A program made the translations under genes and the position numbers. The notes under the pieces were generated by a model. It saw nothing but the letters and a program-made list of their open reading frames with translations. It had not been told where the DNA came from and did no database searches. Shown here one piece after another: positions 26,512-34,307 of a DNA stretch of 64,000 nt (position 1 is its first letter; each line of letters starts with the position of its first letter). This DNA is from Fibrobacter sp. (lineage in GTDB: Bacteria > Fibrobacterota > Fibrobacteria > Fibrobacterales > Fibrobacteraceae): the NCBI GenBank assembly GCA_024398875.1, contig JAKSIJ010000009.1:1-64000 (forward strand). Direction: 5' to 3'.

Positions 26512-27324
26512 TTATTTCAACAATTTGCTTTGTCCGATACCTTCTAATACCGTCATCTGCGAGATGGCAATCTGGTTCAGCTTGACAAGGCGTTCGCTTT
26601 GAGGAAGGCCTTCGTTAATCAATACGGAGTTCAACGATTCCATATTGCTGAGGCAAATCAACTGGTTGACGGAAGCATAGTCGCGAACATTCCCAGGCAA
26701 CGTAGGATTTGATTCGCGCCACTCCGCCGCAGTAAAGCCGAACAGAGCCATGTTCAAAACGTCGGCCTCGTTTGCGTACACGATGGACGTCTCGCGCGAA
26801 GTAAGTGTCGCTGGAATCAAGTTCTGCTTGATGGCGTCCGTGTGGATGCGATAGTTTATTTTGCTTAATTCCCGCTTGACGGACCAACCGAGTTCAGCCT
26901 GTTCAGCCGACTTGAGACGCTGAAATTCGCGTGTCACGTAAAGCTCAAATTCTACGGAAATCCAGTTAGCAAAGTGGAATGCAATGTCATGGTGAGCGTA
27001 AGTGCCTCCATACCGCCCAGATTTACAAATAATGCCGACAGCGTTTGTTGTACTAACCCATCTTTGCGGGGATAGGGTAAACGCGTGCAACCCCGCCTCT
27101 TTTTTAAACCCCTCGAATTCGAGGGGTTTAAAACCCGGATTATACAATTTTTCCCAAAGACCGAGATATTCAAGAACATTTCTATTTCGCATCCAATTCG
27201 CAATAACCCCATTTGCATCGGGATTTTTCCATTTAGCTATATCCGTAATACAGATATAATCCTCACCATCACGTTGAGTGATGCGTATATCTTGGTTCAT
27301 TACAATCATTGTTCTTGCCTTCAT
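26512..27324 (-). CDS. KilA-N domain protein
   Basis: A 270-residue protein with a KilA-N DNA-binding domain in the N-terminal half (YICITDIAKW, NWMRNRNVLEYLGLWEKL, EGFKKEAGLHAFTLSP, GGTYAHHDIAFHFANWIS). KilA-N domains derive from phage and large-virus antirepressors. The C-terminal half is the typical helical extension (ETSIVYANEADVLNMALFG). It is a stand-alone gene with AAAGGAG before the ATG; the upstream leader is shared with the ORF6N gene. It is probably phage-derived and the target is unknown. Confidence 0.85.
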   Translation of the reverse strand: MKARTMIVMNQDIRITQRDGEDYICITDIAKWKNPDANGVIANWMRNRNVLEYLGLWEKLYNPGFKPLEFEGFKKEAGLHAFTLSPQRWVSTTNAVGIICKSGRYGGTYAHHDIAFHFANWISVEFELYVTREFQRLKSAEQAELGWSVKRELSKINYRIHTDAIKQNLIPATLTSRETSIVYANEADVLNMALFGFTAAEWRESNPTLPGNVRDYASVNQLICLSNMESLNSVLINEGLPQSERLVKLNQIAISQMTVLEGIGQSKLLK

Positions 27325-27337
27325 TCTTTACTCCTTT

Positions 27338-27364
27338 GTGTTACAAGCTGAAAAACACAAAATT
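27338..27364 (-). promoter_or_regulatory. Leader hairpin of the KilA-N gene (shared with ORF6N gene)
   Basis: On the minus strand a TGTGTT / AACACA inverted repeat encloses TTTCAGCTTGT, just before AAAGGAG. The same motif precedes the ORF6N gene. Confidence 0.5.
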
Positions 27365-27477
27365 GACACTGTATACCCACAATGTTTAAGTCCTACCCAA
27401 ATTTGCCCCAAGTTTGCGTTTAGGCTGTTTTGGGAAAATTTGTGCTCCGACGATAAAACAGTCCTCGGCAAATACGC

Positions 27478-28485
27478 TCAAGGCAAAGCCAACACCTCCG
27501 CTATCAGTTCGTGATAGACTTCAGGATGTTCGATACTGTTTATCGAAGTCACGCGCCTTCCTGCATCCTTGCTAGAAGCTCCACAATGGAACATCTTTTC
27601 ATGCTCAGTTTTGTAGTCCAACACAATATAACGATCGTGAAAAATGCCGCCTGCGGGCTTCCGCTCAAAAACAACATCTGGGCGGGCCGCATTGAAGTCT
27701 GAAATCATTGCAGGGGTCAAAGCGCAGCTGTTCCGCTGGTCACTGAAAATCGTAACCTTAACATTCTGTGAAACACCTCGTAACAAATCCAAAGTCTTTA
27801 CGCCAACATAGTCGTCAAACACGAAAATCGACTCCTGTGCCATGCCGTAAATTTGCGTGTAGGTGACATCGGCCTCCAGCTTTTGGCCGTTCAAAATCAA
27901 GTGGTGTTTGTAGGTAGATGGATCGTGAAAAAATTCCATGACCTTGCCCAGGGATTCCTGAGTTCTCAGGGACTCAGCCTCCAAATGAGCAATATCCGTG
28001 CGAATCTCTGCAATTTCGTGGGAATGCTGCGCAGTCAAAGTCGCAATTTGAGTACAATTGGCACACCCCAGCAGTTGCTGATTTTCAGAGGCGATGTAAT
28101 CCTTCATGTCCTTGAACAAAAGCATTATGGCAATACTTTGCTTAATGGCAAGTTCCCCCTTAAGAACTGTCATGAGCATGTAAATGCCCTGCTCGGTAAA
28201 AGCGAAAGGCAAATATCTTTGTCCGCCCCAACTTGAGGTGCAATTTTTGCACCTCAAGTTTTCGAATTCTACCTTTGTCAGCTGAAATCGGAAAATCTCG
28301 GGAAAACGCTCTATATTATTCTTAACTTGCCTATTGAAATCCTTGGTACTATACCCATATATTTCCGCCAGATCGGCATCGAGCATCACCTTTACACCAC
28401 GGATAGTGTAAACCTTGCTCTTCAGCAAATTCTCATCAATGAGGGCGATTTCACTCCCCGCAACAGCGGTTTCTATCTTCTTCAT
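27478..28485 (-). CDS. ORF6N domain protein with PLD-like C-terminal domain
   Basis: A 335-residue protein. The N-terminal ORF6N domain (VYTIRGVKVMLDADLAEIYG, NRQVKNNIERFPEIFRFQLT, LPFAFTEQGIYMLMTVLKGE) is a phage-type DNA-binding module. A coiled linker follows (about 150-210). The C-terminal part ends with IFHDRYIVLD (about 282-290), which resembles a phospholipase-D-like H-x-[KR]-x4-D motif, then FHCGASSKDAG. The start at 28485 is chosen because GGAAAGGAA precedes it; the frame is open further upstream through noncoding repeats. The domain fusion is common in Bacteroidota, but its role is unknown. Confidence 0.8.
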   Translation of the reverse strand: MKKIETAVAGSEIALIDENLLKSKVYTIRGVKVMLDADLAEIYGYSTKDFNRQVKNNIERFPEIFRFQLTKVEFENLRCKNCTSSWGGQRYLPFAFTEQGIYMLMTVLKGELAIKQSIAIMLLFKDMKDYIASENQQLLGCANCTQIATLTAQHSHEIAEIRTDIAHLEAESLRTQESLGKVMEFFHDPSTYKHHLILNGQKLEADVTYTQIYGMAQESIFVFDDYVGVKTLDLLRGVSQNVKVTIFSDQRNSCALTPAMISDFNAARPDVVFERKPAGGIFHDRYIVLDYKTEHEKMFHCGASSKDAGRRVTSINSIEHPEVYHELIAEVLALP

Positions 28486-28498
28486 AACATTCCTTTCC

Positions 28499-28525
28499 GT
28501 GTTACAAGCTGAAAAAACACAAAAT
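28499..28525 (-). promoter_or_regulatory. Leader hairpin of the ORF6N gene
   Basis: On the minus strand TTTTGTGTTTTTTCAGCTTG continues into TAACAC, matching the KilA-N leader (27338-27364) with one extra T. GTGTT pairs with AACAC. Confidence 0.5.
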
Positions 28526-28682
28526 AAATGCACAAATGTGCTGGTGAACAAAATATAACTAAAATTTCCAGGAATTGCAACAGATTGAGCAATTTTTGGA
28601 AAAAACTTTTTCGGCTCAAAATTTTGCGTTTTTGACATCCACTGACATGCAGGATTATCTATATTCCTTGCGTACATAAAGA

Positions 28683-28721
28683 GTTTTGCTCTTGTCCACG
28701 CTTGAAACTTAGACACTTTCA
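28683..28721. repeat. Direct repeat, copy 1 of 2
   Basis: A 39-bp sequence ending ACTTAGACACTTTCA. Copy 2 (28996-29034) matches at 34 of 39 positions. They lie 313 bp apart in a 700-bp gap between the ORF6N and methylase genes. In the rest of the gap I see a TGCCGG/CCGGCA inverted repeat near 28848 and no convincing gene; a minus-strand frame at 28781-29035 looks spurious. Confidence 0.55.
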
Positions 28722-28995
28722 GACCCGGGACATGGCGACGCTCACGCTTGCTGCTAGGCTTGCCTGGCGGCATCGTTTTGCTATAAGCTTATTGAATAGA
28801 TTTGCCTGTACGCAAACGACCCTTTGGGTGCCTTTGGCGCCTGCTGCCGGATTTCCGGCACGCTTATGGGGCGTGGGTTGTTTGCGTTTATTTGGGTCAG
28901 GCAGTCTAAGGCCTCAAGCGAGTAAGCGTATTCAACTCCACGCCTTTTTTCATGAAATTCGTGTAGAAGTTTCGCGACAAGAACGACTCTTGCCG

Positions 28996-29034
28996 GGTTT
29001 GCTCTTGTTGTCGCTTGGAACTTAGACACTTTCA
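28996..29034. repeat. Direct repeat, copy 2 of 2
   Basis: Second copy of the 39-bp repeat starting at 28683; it also ends ACTTAGACACTTTCA. Confidence 0.55.
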
Positions 29035-29157
29035 CGATTCAACAATAAGACAAACGTTCGTTGATCTATGGTTGCATAGGCCATGCTGTACGTATTCACG
29101 CGCGCATGCGAGCGTTTTCTTTGCTTGTTTTGACATCGCGGTTTCTTGCTCCCGACT

Positions 29158-29179
29158 AAGGGTGAACTCGTTCACCTTT
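29158..29179. promoter_or_regulatory. Inverted repeat before the type IIS methylase gene
   Basis: GGTGAAC (29161-29167) and GTTCACC (29170-29176) are perfect arms around TC, extended with one mismatch on each side; the ATG is 17 bases after the right arm. It could be an operator, or a terminator since T follows. Confidence 0.45.
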
Positions 29180-29192
29180 TCAGGGGCAAATC

Positions 29193-31148
29193 ATGCCGAA
29201 AGAAAAAACGTTTTCGATAAACAACAGACGTTATTTAGGAAACAAGTATAAGTTACTGCCATTTATAAAAACGATTGTTGAAAATGAGTGCGGCAATGTT
29301 AAAACCGTGGCGGATATTTTTGCAGGGACCGGATCCGTAGCTTCGGCTTTTTTAGATAAAGATCTTATTGTAAACGACATCCTTTATAGTAATCATATTT
29401 GCCACGTTGCCTGGTTTAGTCCACAAAAGTTTTCAAAGAAAAAAGTAAGGGACTTTATTCAGAAATACAACAAGTTGTCTGTTTCAACAGACAATTACAT
29501 GAGTCATAATTTCGGAAATACTTTTTTTTCCATAGAGGATTGTCGTAAAATCGGATTCATACGCGAAGATATTGAGATTCAATTTCGCGAAAGGCGAATT
29601 AATGAAAAAGAACGCGCTTTGCTTATAACATCATTGCTTTATGCGATGGATAAAATCGCCAATACCTGTGGTCATTACGATGCCTATCGTAAGGGAAATC
29701 TGTACGAAAAACACTTAGAGATGTTGGTCCCTGCATTTACACGAAATTTAAGTAAACAAAATGCATGTTACAATACAGATACAAACGAACTTATAAAAAG
29801 AATAGAGGCTGATTTAGTTTATATTGACCCACCTTATAATTCTCGTCAATATTGCGATGCATATCACGTATTAGAAAATGTCGCACGATGGGAGAAGCCT
29901 AAAGTTTCTGGTGTCGCAAGAAAAATGAATCGCTCAAATTTGAAAAGCGATTATTGTACAAAAAAAGCGACAGCCGCATTTGAGAAATTGATCGAGGGTA
30001 TACATGCGAAATATATCCTCCTTTCATATAACAATATGGCGGAAAAAGGTAATGATCGTTCAAACGCCAAAATATCCGATAACGACATATTAAGAATTTT
30101 AAGCAAGAAAGGCGAGGTAAAGGTTTTCTCAGAGGAATATAAGGCGTTCTGCGCTGGAAAATCTGACATTAGTGATAATGAAGAACGTTTATTTCTTTGC
30201 ATCTGCCATCCTTCTAAAGAGCTTATTCCATCCGCATTAAATTATACCGGAGGTAAATTTAAACTACTCTCTCAATTACTTCCGCTTTTTCCTCAGAAAA
30301 TTGATGTTGCCCTAGATTTGTTTTGCGGTGGGTGCAATGTTGGAATAAACATAAACTGTAAGAAAGTGATTTTCAACGACAAATGTGAATTACTTGTTGG
30401 ATTGTTAAAAACATTGGGGGAAAATTCAATCGATGTTGTATTTGAACAAATTTTCAAAATAATTGACTGTCATAACCTTTCATTAGTATCAAAATATGGC
30501 TATGATTTTTACGCATGTAATAGTCAACAGGGTTTGGCAAAGTACAATCGTTCTGGTTTTAATGATTTAAAGAAATCTTTCAATAACAATAAAAAAAGAG
30601 ATGCCTACTTCTTTTTGCAACTATTTGTTTTAATTGTTTACGCATTCAATAACCAAGTTCGTTTTAATGCAAAGGGAGAGTTTAATCTTCCTGTTGGTAA
30701 GAGGGATTTCAATAAAAAAATGCAAATGAAATTGAAGTCTTTCATGGAAAGACTTCAATCCGGAAATTACGAATTTCGAAGTGTTGATTTTTCATCTGTG
30801 CCTTTAGATGAACTGACAGAAGACTCTTTTGTTTATGCAGATCCTCCGTACTTGATTACTTGTGCTTCTTACAACGAACAAGATGGATGGAATGAAACCC
30901 AAGAAAAAAAACTTCTTGAATTGTTGGATAAAATTCATCAAAAGGACATAAAATTTGCATTGTCAAATGTTCTTGAACATAAAGGATTGCGAAATACCAT
31001 TCTTGAAAAATGGCTACGTAGACATTCAGAGTATTCGGTAATTGATTTGAATAAAGATTATTCAAACTCAAATTATCATACGAAAAATAAGGATAAAAAA
31101 ACGCGAGAAGTTCTTGTCGTCAATTATAAATTGCAGGAGAAATTATGA
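29193..31148 (+). CDS. Type IIS DNA adenine methyltransferase with two fused D12 domains
   Basis: A 651-residue protein with two complete class-alpha (D12/Dam-like) N6-adenine methylase domains. Domain 1: SAM-binding DIFAGTGSVASAF (about 41-53) and catalytic DPPY at 212-215. Domain 2: YTGGKFKLLSQLL (about 349), SAM loop DLFCGGCN (about 375) and DPPY at 550-553. The duplicated layout and length match M.FokI-type enzymes, where each domain methylates one strand of an asymmetric site. It protects against the endonuclease encoded immediately downstream (ATGA overlap). The AT-rich codon use contrasts with the core genes, indicating acquisition by transfer. Confidence 0.88.
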   Translation: MPKEKTFSINNRRYLGNKYKLLPFIKTIVENECGNVKTVADIFAGTGSVASAFLDKDLIVNDILYSNHICHVAWFSPQKFSKKKVRDFIQKYNKLSVSTDNYMSHNFGNTFFSIEDCRKIGFIREDIEIQFRERRINEKERALLITSLLYAMDKIANTCGHYDAYRKGNLYEKHLEMLVPAFTRNLSKQNACYNTDTNELIKRIEADLVYIDPPYNSRQYCDAYHVLENVARWEKPKVSGVARKMNRSNLKSDYCTKKATAAFEKLIEGIHAKYILLSYNNMAEKGNDRSNAKISDNDILRILSKKGEVKVFSEEYKAFCAGKSDISDNEERLFLCICHPSKELIPSALNYTGGKFKLLSQLLPLFPQKIDVALDLFCGGCNVGININCKKVIFNDKCELLVGLLKTLGENSIDVVFEQIFKIIDCHNLSLVSKYGYDFYACNSQQGLAKYNRSGFNDLKKSFNNNKKRDAYFFLQLFVLIVYAFNNQVRFNAKGEFNLPVGKRDFNKKMQMKLKSFMERLQSGNYEFRSVDFSSVPLDELTEDSFVYADPPYLITCASYNEQDGWNETQEKKLLELLDKIHQKDIKFALSNVLEHKGLRNTILEKWLRRHSEYSVIDLNKDYSNSNYHTKNKDKKTREVLVVNYKLQEKL

Positions 31149-33259
31149 AAGTTAGCGAAGGTCAAATATATAATTTGATGGATACAAATGGTAGAAGAAA
31201 TGATGTTGTTGAAGCATTGCAAGGATATCTTGCAATTTTGGATGATGTTTTTAATGGGAAAGGGCTGGTATGGGATTGTATGCCTAGATCAACGTGTCAG
31301 TTTGAATTTTACCGGCAAGCGATAAGTCTTTCTCCGGATGTTTTTAAGAAACATGATAAGTTTGACGCGTTGTTGAAAAAATTAGATAAATTTCCTGAAC
31401 TCAAAAATGCGGTGCTGTCAAATGACATTGAATGGCTGCGAAAAAAATCTAGTGGCTATGAAAAGAAAATGTTTAAAGAATTATTTGACAAAGGTATTGA
31501 GGATAGAGCTCGCCACTATACGAGTAATTTGGTTAAGCTTGGATTTGTTGGTGGTGAAAGAAATATTTCCGATGTGGGAAAAATTTTGCTGGGCAAATCA
31601 AATTTACATAAAGACGTAATGGAAAAGCTTTTACCTTTGAGTGGTACAAATATAGTCTATTTGCGTCAGCTTATTAAATTAAAGATTTTTACAGATGATG
31701 GGGATTACTTTTATTCGCCATTTTGTTTGGCTTTATATTTGTTGCTGAAATATGAGCGGGTGTCTTGGAAAAAATTTAGTGAAATTATTCAGGGATTGAC
31801 TCCATATCATTCAATTAACGATATTGATGCTTTTGAGAATAGTTATAGTATAGATGGAATTCTTGGCGAAATAAAAGTGCCCAATGCAGTGAAAACAGAA
31901 ACAATGATGGATGAAAATCTTTTTTGTTCTGTATTTAGAAATGGTAAAAGTAAAAATGTTGTAAACGACTACTATTGCTTTTATAAGGCCCTTTATAAAT
32001 ATAATTCCAGTAGAAGCGATAAAGATTACAAGTCTTTAGTGACATGCTATGGCAATTTAAAAGAAATAATTAAGAAAGCTTTTAATTTTGGCGAGGACAT
32101 GTTCAGTACTTCTGATGGTAGAAGGTGTTTGAGTAGACAAGAATTCGAGAAAAAAGAAAGGATTTTATTGGGAGAAAAACTAAATGAAAACCTTTTCATT
32201 CGTTTTGCAAAATCCAAGAAAGTAGATTCAATTTATGAGTATTCGGATACGACTCGGCGAATTTTTAATGCCACGGGATTGATTAAATTTGATAAAGGGT
32301 ATGTTGAACTGGCATATAGAGAATTATGTGCGAAATTATTTGATTTTGCTAAGATTCGTGATCGTATATTTGGCCAAATTGATGAAGAAAATAATGATGA
32401 GTATGAATGTTATGATGATTATGAATGTGGGGTTAATTCGTATTTTTGTTCTGTGAATTCATTGACGGAAATATTAGATGTACATGAAGATGAATTACAA
32501 AATAAAGAAAAACAACTCGTTGATGAATTTGATGTTCAAAATGTTGATGAGATACCGCAACTGATAGAAAATCAAAAGAAAATTTGTTTCGAAAATTTTG
32601 TTAGAACTGAATATCCAAGGGAAACCGTAAAAGAAATTTTGAGTTTGTTCTCGGATAGGTCTAACGATGAAAGAATCAAAGAAAGGGTTTGTCCTGATGC
32701 AACCGTTCCTACGATTTATGAATATATGGTTGGTTTGGCGTGGTATTATTTTTCGGGAGAAAAAATAGATTTGTTGAGTAGTTTTAATCTGACTTTGTCT
32801 GCTAATTTTGAACCTCTGAGCCATGCGGGAGGAGGAATGGGGGATATTGTGATTTATGAAGATGATAAGGTTGTTATGCTAGAAGCTACTCTCATGGATT
32901 CTAACAGCCAGAAAAGAGGCGAATGGGAACCTGTTTTGCGACATGCGGTTAATTTGAAAATTGAAGAAGAGGAAAATAAAAATCGTGATGTGACAACTTT
33001 TTTTATTGCAGAAACATTTGATGCGAATACGATCAATATTTGGAAGGCTGTGTCTACAGTTCCTTTGCAGTCGTCGGCTGATAGAACGAAGTTTACAAAC
33101 AATGTGATTATTATGCCAATTAGCAGTTGCGAGTTGCTTCATTTAATGGATAAATATGAATCGTATGATCAATGCATAAGTGAAATTAGGGGGCATTTTG
33201 AATCGGAAGGGCAAAACTTTGATATGGAATGGCGCGATAAAATAGTTGCAAATTTGTAG
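31145..33259 (+). CDS. AlwI/BstNBI-family type IIS restriction endonuclease
   Basis: A 704-residue protein. The N-terminal half carries a winged-helix-like recognition region (RARHYTSNLVKLGFVGGERNI, DVGKILLG) as in BstNBI relatives. The C-terminal cleavage domain has PLSHAGGGMGDIVIYEDDKV followed by MLEATLMD and EPVLRHAVNLK, closely paralleling the BstNBI/AlwI domain (THAAG..D..IYEDF..LGEVT, EPVTRHYLNKK). Catalytic acids are Asp in GDI and Glu in LEAT. It cuts outside an asymmetric site; the site cannot be predicted here. It is about 100 residues longer than known relatives because of a central insertion. It overlaps the methylase stop by four bases. Confidence 0.85.
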   Translation: MKVSEGQIYNLMDTNGRRNDVVEALQGYLAILDDVFNGKGLVWDCMPRSTCQFEFYRQAISLSPDVFKKHDKFDALLKKLDKFPELKNAVLSNDIEWLRKKSSGYEKKMFKELFDKGIEDRARHYTSNLVKLGFVGGERNISDVGKILLGKSNLHKDVMEKLLPLSGTNIVYLRQLIKLKIFTDDGDYFYSPFCLALYLLLKYERVSWKKFSEIIQGLTPYHSINDIDAFENSYSIDGILGEIKVPNAVKTETMMDENLFCSVFRNGKSKNVVNDYYCFYKALYKYNSSRSDKDYKSLVTCYGNLKEIIKKAFNFGEDMFSTSDGRRCLSRQEFEKKERILLGEKLNENLFIRFAKSKKVDSIYEYSDTTRRIFNATGLIKFDKGYVELAYRELCAKLFDFAKIRDRIFGQIDEENNDEYECYDDYECGVNSYFCSVNSLTEILDVHEDELQNKEKQLVDEFDVQNVDEIPQLIENQKKICFENFVRTEYPRETVKEILSLFSDRSNDERIKERVCPDATVPTIYEYMVGLAWYYFSGEKIDLLSSFNLTLSANFEPLSHAGGGMGDIVIYEDDKVVMLEATLMDSNSQKRGEWEPVLRHAVNLKIEEEENKNRDVTTFFIAETFDANTINIWKAVSTVPLQSSADRTKFTNNVIIMPISSCELLHLMDKYESYDQCISEIRGHFESEGQNFDMEWRDKIVANL

Positions 33260-33395
33260 GTTTGGAGAAAAAAGTCTGTATTTGTTGCAAAAATATGTTT
33301 TTTTTCATTTGAGTTTGTTGGCTAAACTTTGAAAAATTCATGTATTTTTGCAAAATTGAGCAGTAAAAAGAAATTTTTTGTTGATTTTTAACGAC

Positions 33396-33438
33396 ATACG
33401 TTACAAAATTTGAGAAAATTATTTATATTGTAACGTAT
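33396..33438 (+). promoter_or_regulatory. Promoter embedded in an 11-bp inverted repeat
   Basis: ATACGTTACAA (33396-33406) and TTGTAACGTAT (33428-33438) are perfect inverted arms 21 bp apart. A promoter, TTACAA (33401-33406), 17 bp, TATATT (33424-33429), is contained within them. A regulator bound to both arms would cover the -35 and -10. The XRE protein at 34308 is a candidate. The rest of 33260-33395 is AT-rich and holds nothing I recognise. Confidence 0.6.
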
Positions 33439-33440
33439 AA

Positions 33441-33546
33441 AGCGGGTGCGCTGTCCAAACAAGGCGTCAGGAACCTTTGAGACAGAGCATTCGTAAAATG
33501 TTCCACCGGACCTCCTCGTGGAGTCCAATTCTTAAAGGAGTCAGAA
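33441..33546 (+). ncRNA. Candidate structured RNA element, copy A (5' leader)
   Basis: It begins a few bases after the expected transcription start. The main stem GCGCTGTC (33448-33455) pairs with GACAGAGC (33481-33488), seven of eight pairs, around a 25-nt loop (33456-33480) containing AAGGCGTCAGGAACCTT. Downstream a second hairpin forms between GGACCTCC and GGAGTCC (about 33509-33527). It ends at the ribosome-binding site of the 33547 gene. Copy B at 35909-35967 has the same loop with a different, compensating stem. Confidence 0.55.
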
Positions 33547-33918
33547 ATGGCGAATGCAAAAGAGATATACTCCGAGGCTTCGAAGTATTATTGCGAAACA
33601 ACAGTTCCAGCAAATCCCTGGGATCAAGAACGTTATAACCGAAGTAAATCAAGAGAAGCAAAGTTTAATGAAAACTGGAAGAAAGAAAAAGTCAATATAA
33701 TCGATATTGTAAATCAGTATGCACCTAATGCAGAAGCTTTTGAGGTTGGTTATAAATTTTATTTCGAAGGTGAGGATAACATTGTGATGTGCGACATGGT
33801 TGCTGGATACCTGCGAATAAAAAATAAAGAGACTGGGCTTTTTTACAAGTTAGATGGAACATTGACGGATTCAAACGAAGGAACTCATTTCAAAATCAAA
33901 CGCAAGGAGGAAATGTAA
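33547..33918 (+). CDS. Uncharacterised toxin-like small protein
   Basis: A 123-residue protein with no signal peptide. The N-terminus is charged and helical (REAKFNENWKKEKVN). The C-terminal half (VAGYLRIKNKETGLFYKLDG, then THFKIKRKEEM) has the compact style of C-terminal domains in polymorphic secreted toxins, but I do not recognise a named family and no delivery domain is present. AAAGGAG precedes the start. The next gene starts on its stop codon (TAATG), consistent with a toxin/immunity pair. The function is inferred from context only. Confidence 0.6.
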   Translation: MANAKEIYSEASKYYCETTVPANPWDQERYNRSKSREAKFNENWKKEKVNIIDIVNQYAPNAEAFEVGYKFYFEGEDNIVMCDMVAGYLRIKNKETGLFYKLDGTLTDSNEGTHFKIKRKEEM

Positions 33919-34274
33919 TGTGGATAGCTTTATTTAAAACGCTAGAAGGGCTTCCCCGTTATGGCGATGGGCCTGATATTCCAGAGCCGCTCCCAGATCC
34001 AAGAGTTGAAATGTATAACTTTGATATTTCAAGAGAGCATTGGGATTATGTTGAACAGGATTTCATTAGCCCCGTTTATCATCTATGCAACGCTTTGTTT
34101 GATTTTTGTGATGTTGATTATCTAAATGCAGAACAATGTGCCAAACTAAAAAGCTGGCTCGAGGGACGTCTAGCTAGAGATGTTCCGGATTATTTGGCGC
34201 CTATCTACGGAAAATTACTTGAATATACAATTCAAGCTGTTGAACTAAAAACCGGCATCATGGTTGAACTTTAG
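33918..34274 (+). CDS. Small acidic protein, candidate immunity protein
   Basis: A 118-residue acidic protein, coupled to the preceding gene (one-base overlap, GGAGG before the ATG). Features are a short proline-rich N-terminus (PDIPEPLPDPR) and a helical rest with NAEQCAKLKSWLEGRL and a terminal YTIQAVELKTGIMVEL. The acidic, all-helical build and coupling to a small toxin-like protein fit an immunity protein. No family is recognised. Confidence 0.55.
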   Translation: MWIALFKTLEGLPRYGDGPDIPEPLPDPRVEMYNFDISREHWDYVEQDFISPVYHLCNALFDFCDVDYLNAEQCAKLKSWLEGRLARDVPDYLAPIYGKLLEYTIQAVELKTGIMVEL

Positions 34275-34307
34275 TATTGAACGGTTTTCGTTGCGAGGAA
34301 AACTTTT

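Noticed and set aside
27102-27133. Perfect 32-bp palindrome (AAACCCCTCG around GAATTC) inside the KilA-N gene.
   Set aside because: It is coding sequence for the conserved KilA-N stretch FKPLEFEGFK, so the protein constraint explains most of it. No sign of insertion or repeats elsewhere in the window.
29193-31148. Solitary Dam-type methylase of phage origin.
   Set aside because: It has two complete methylase domains and overlaps a recognisable AlwI/BstNBI-family endonuclease gene, so it is part of a restriction system.
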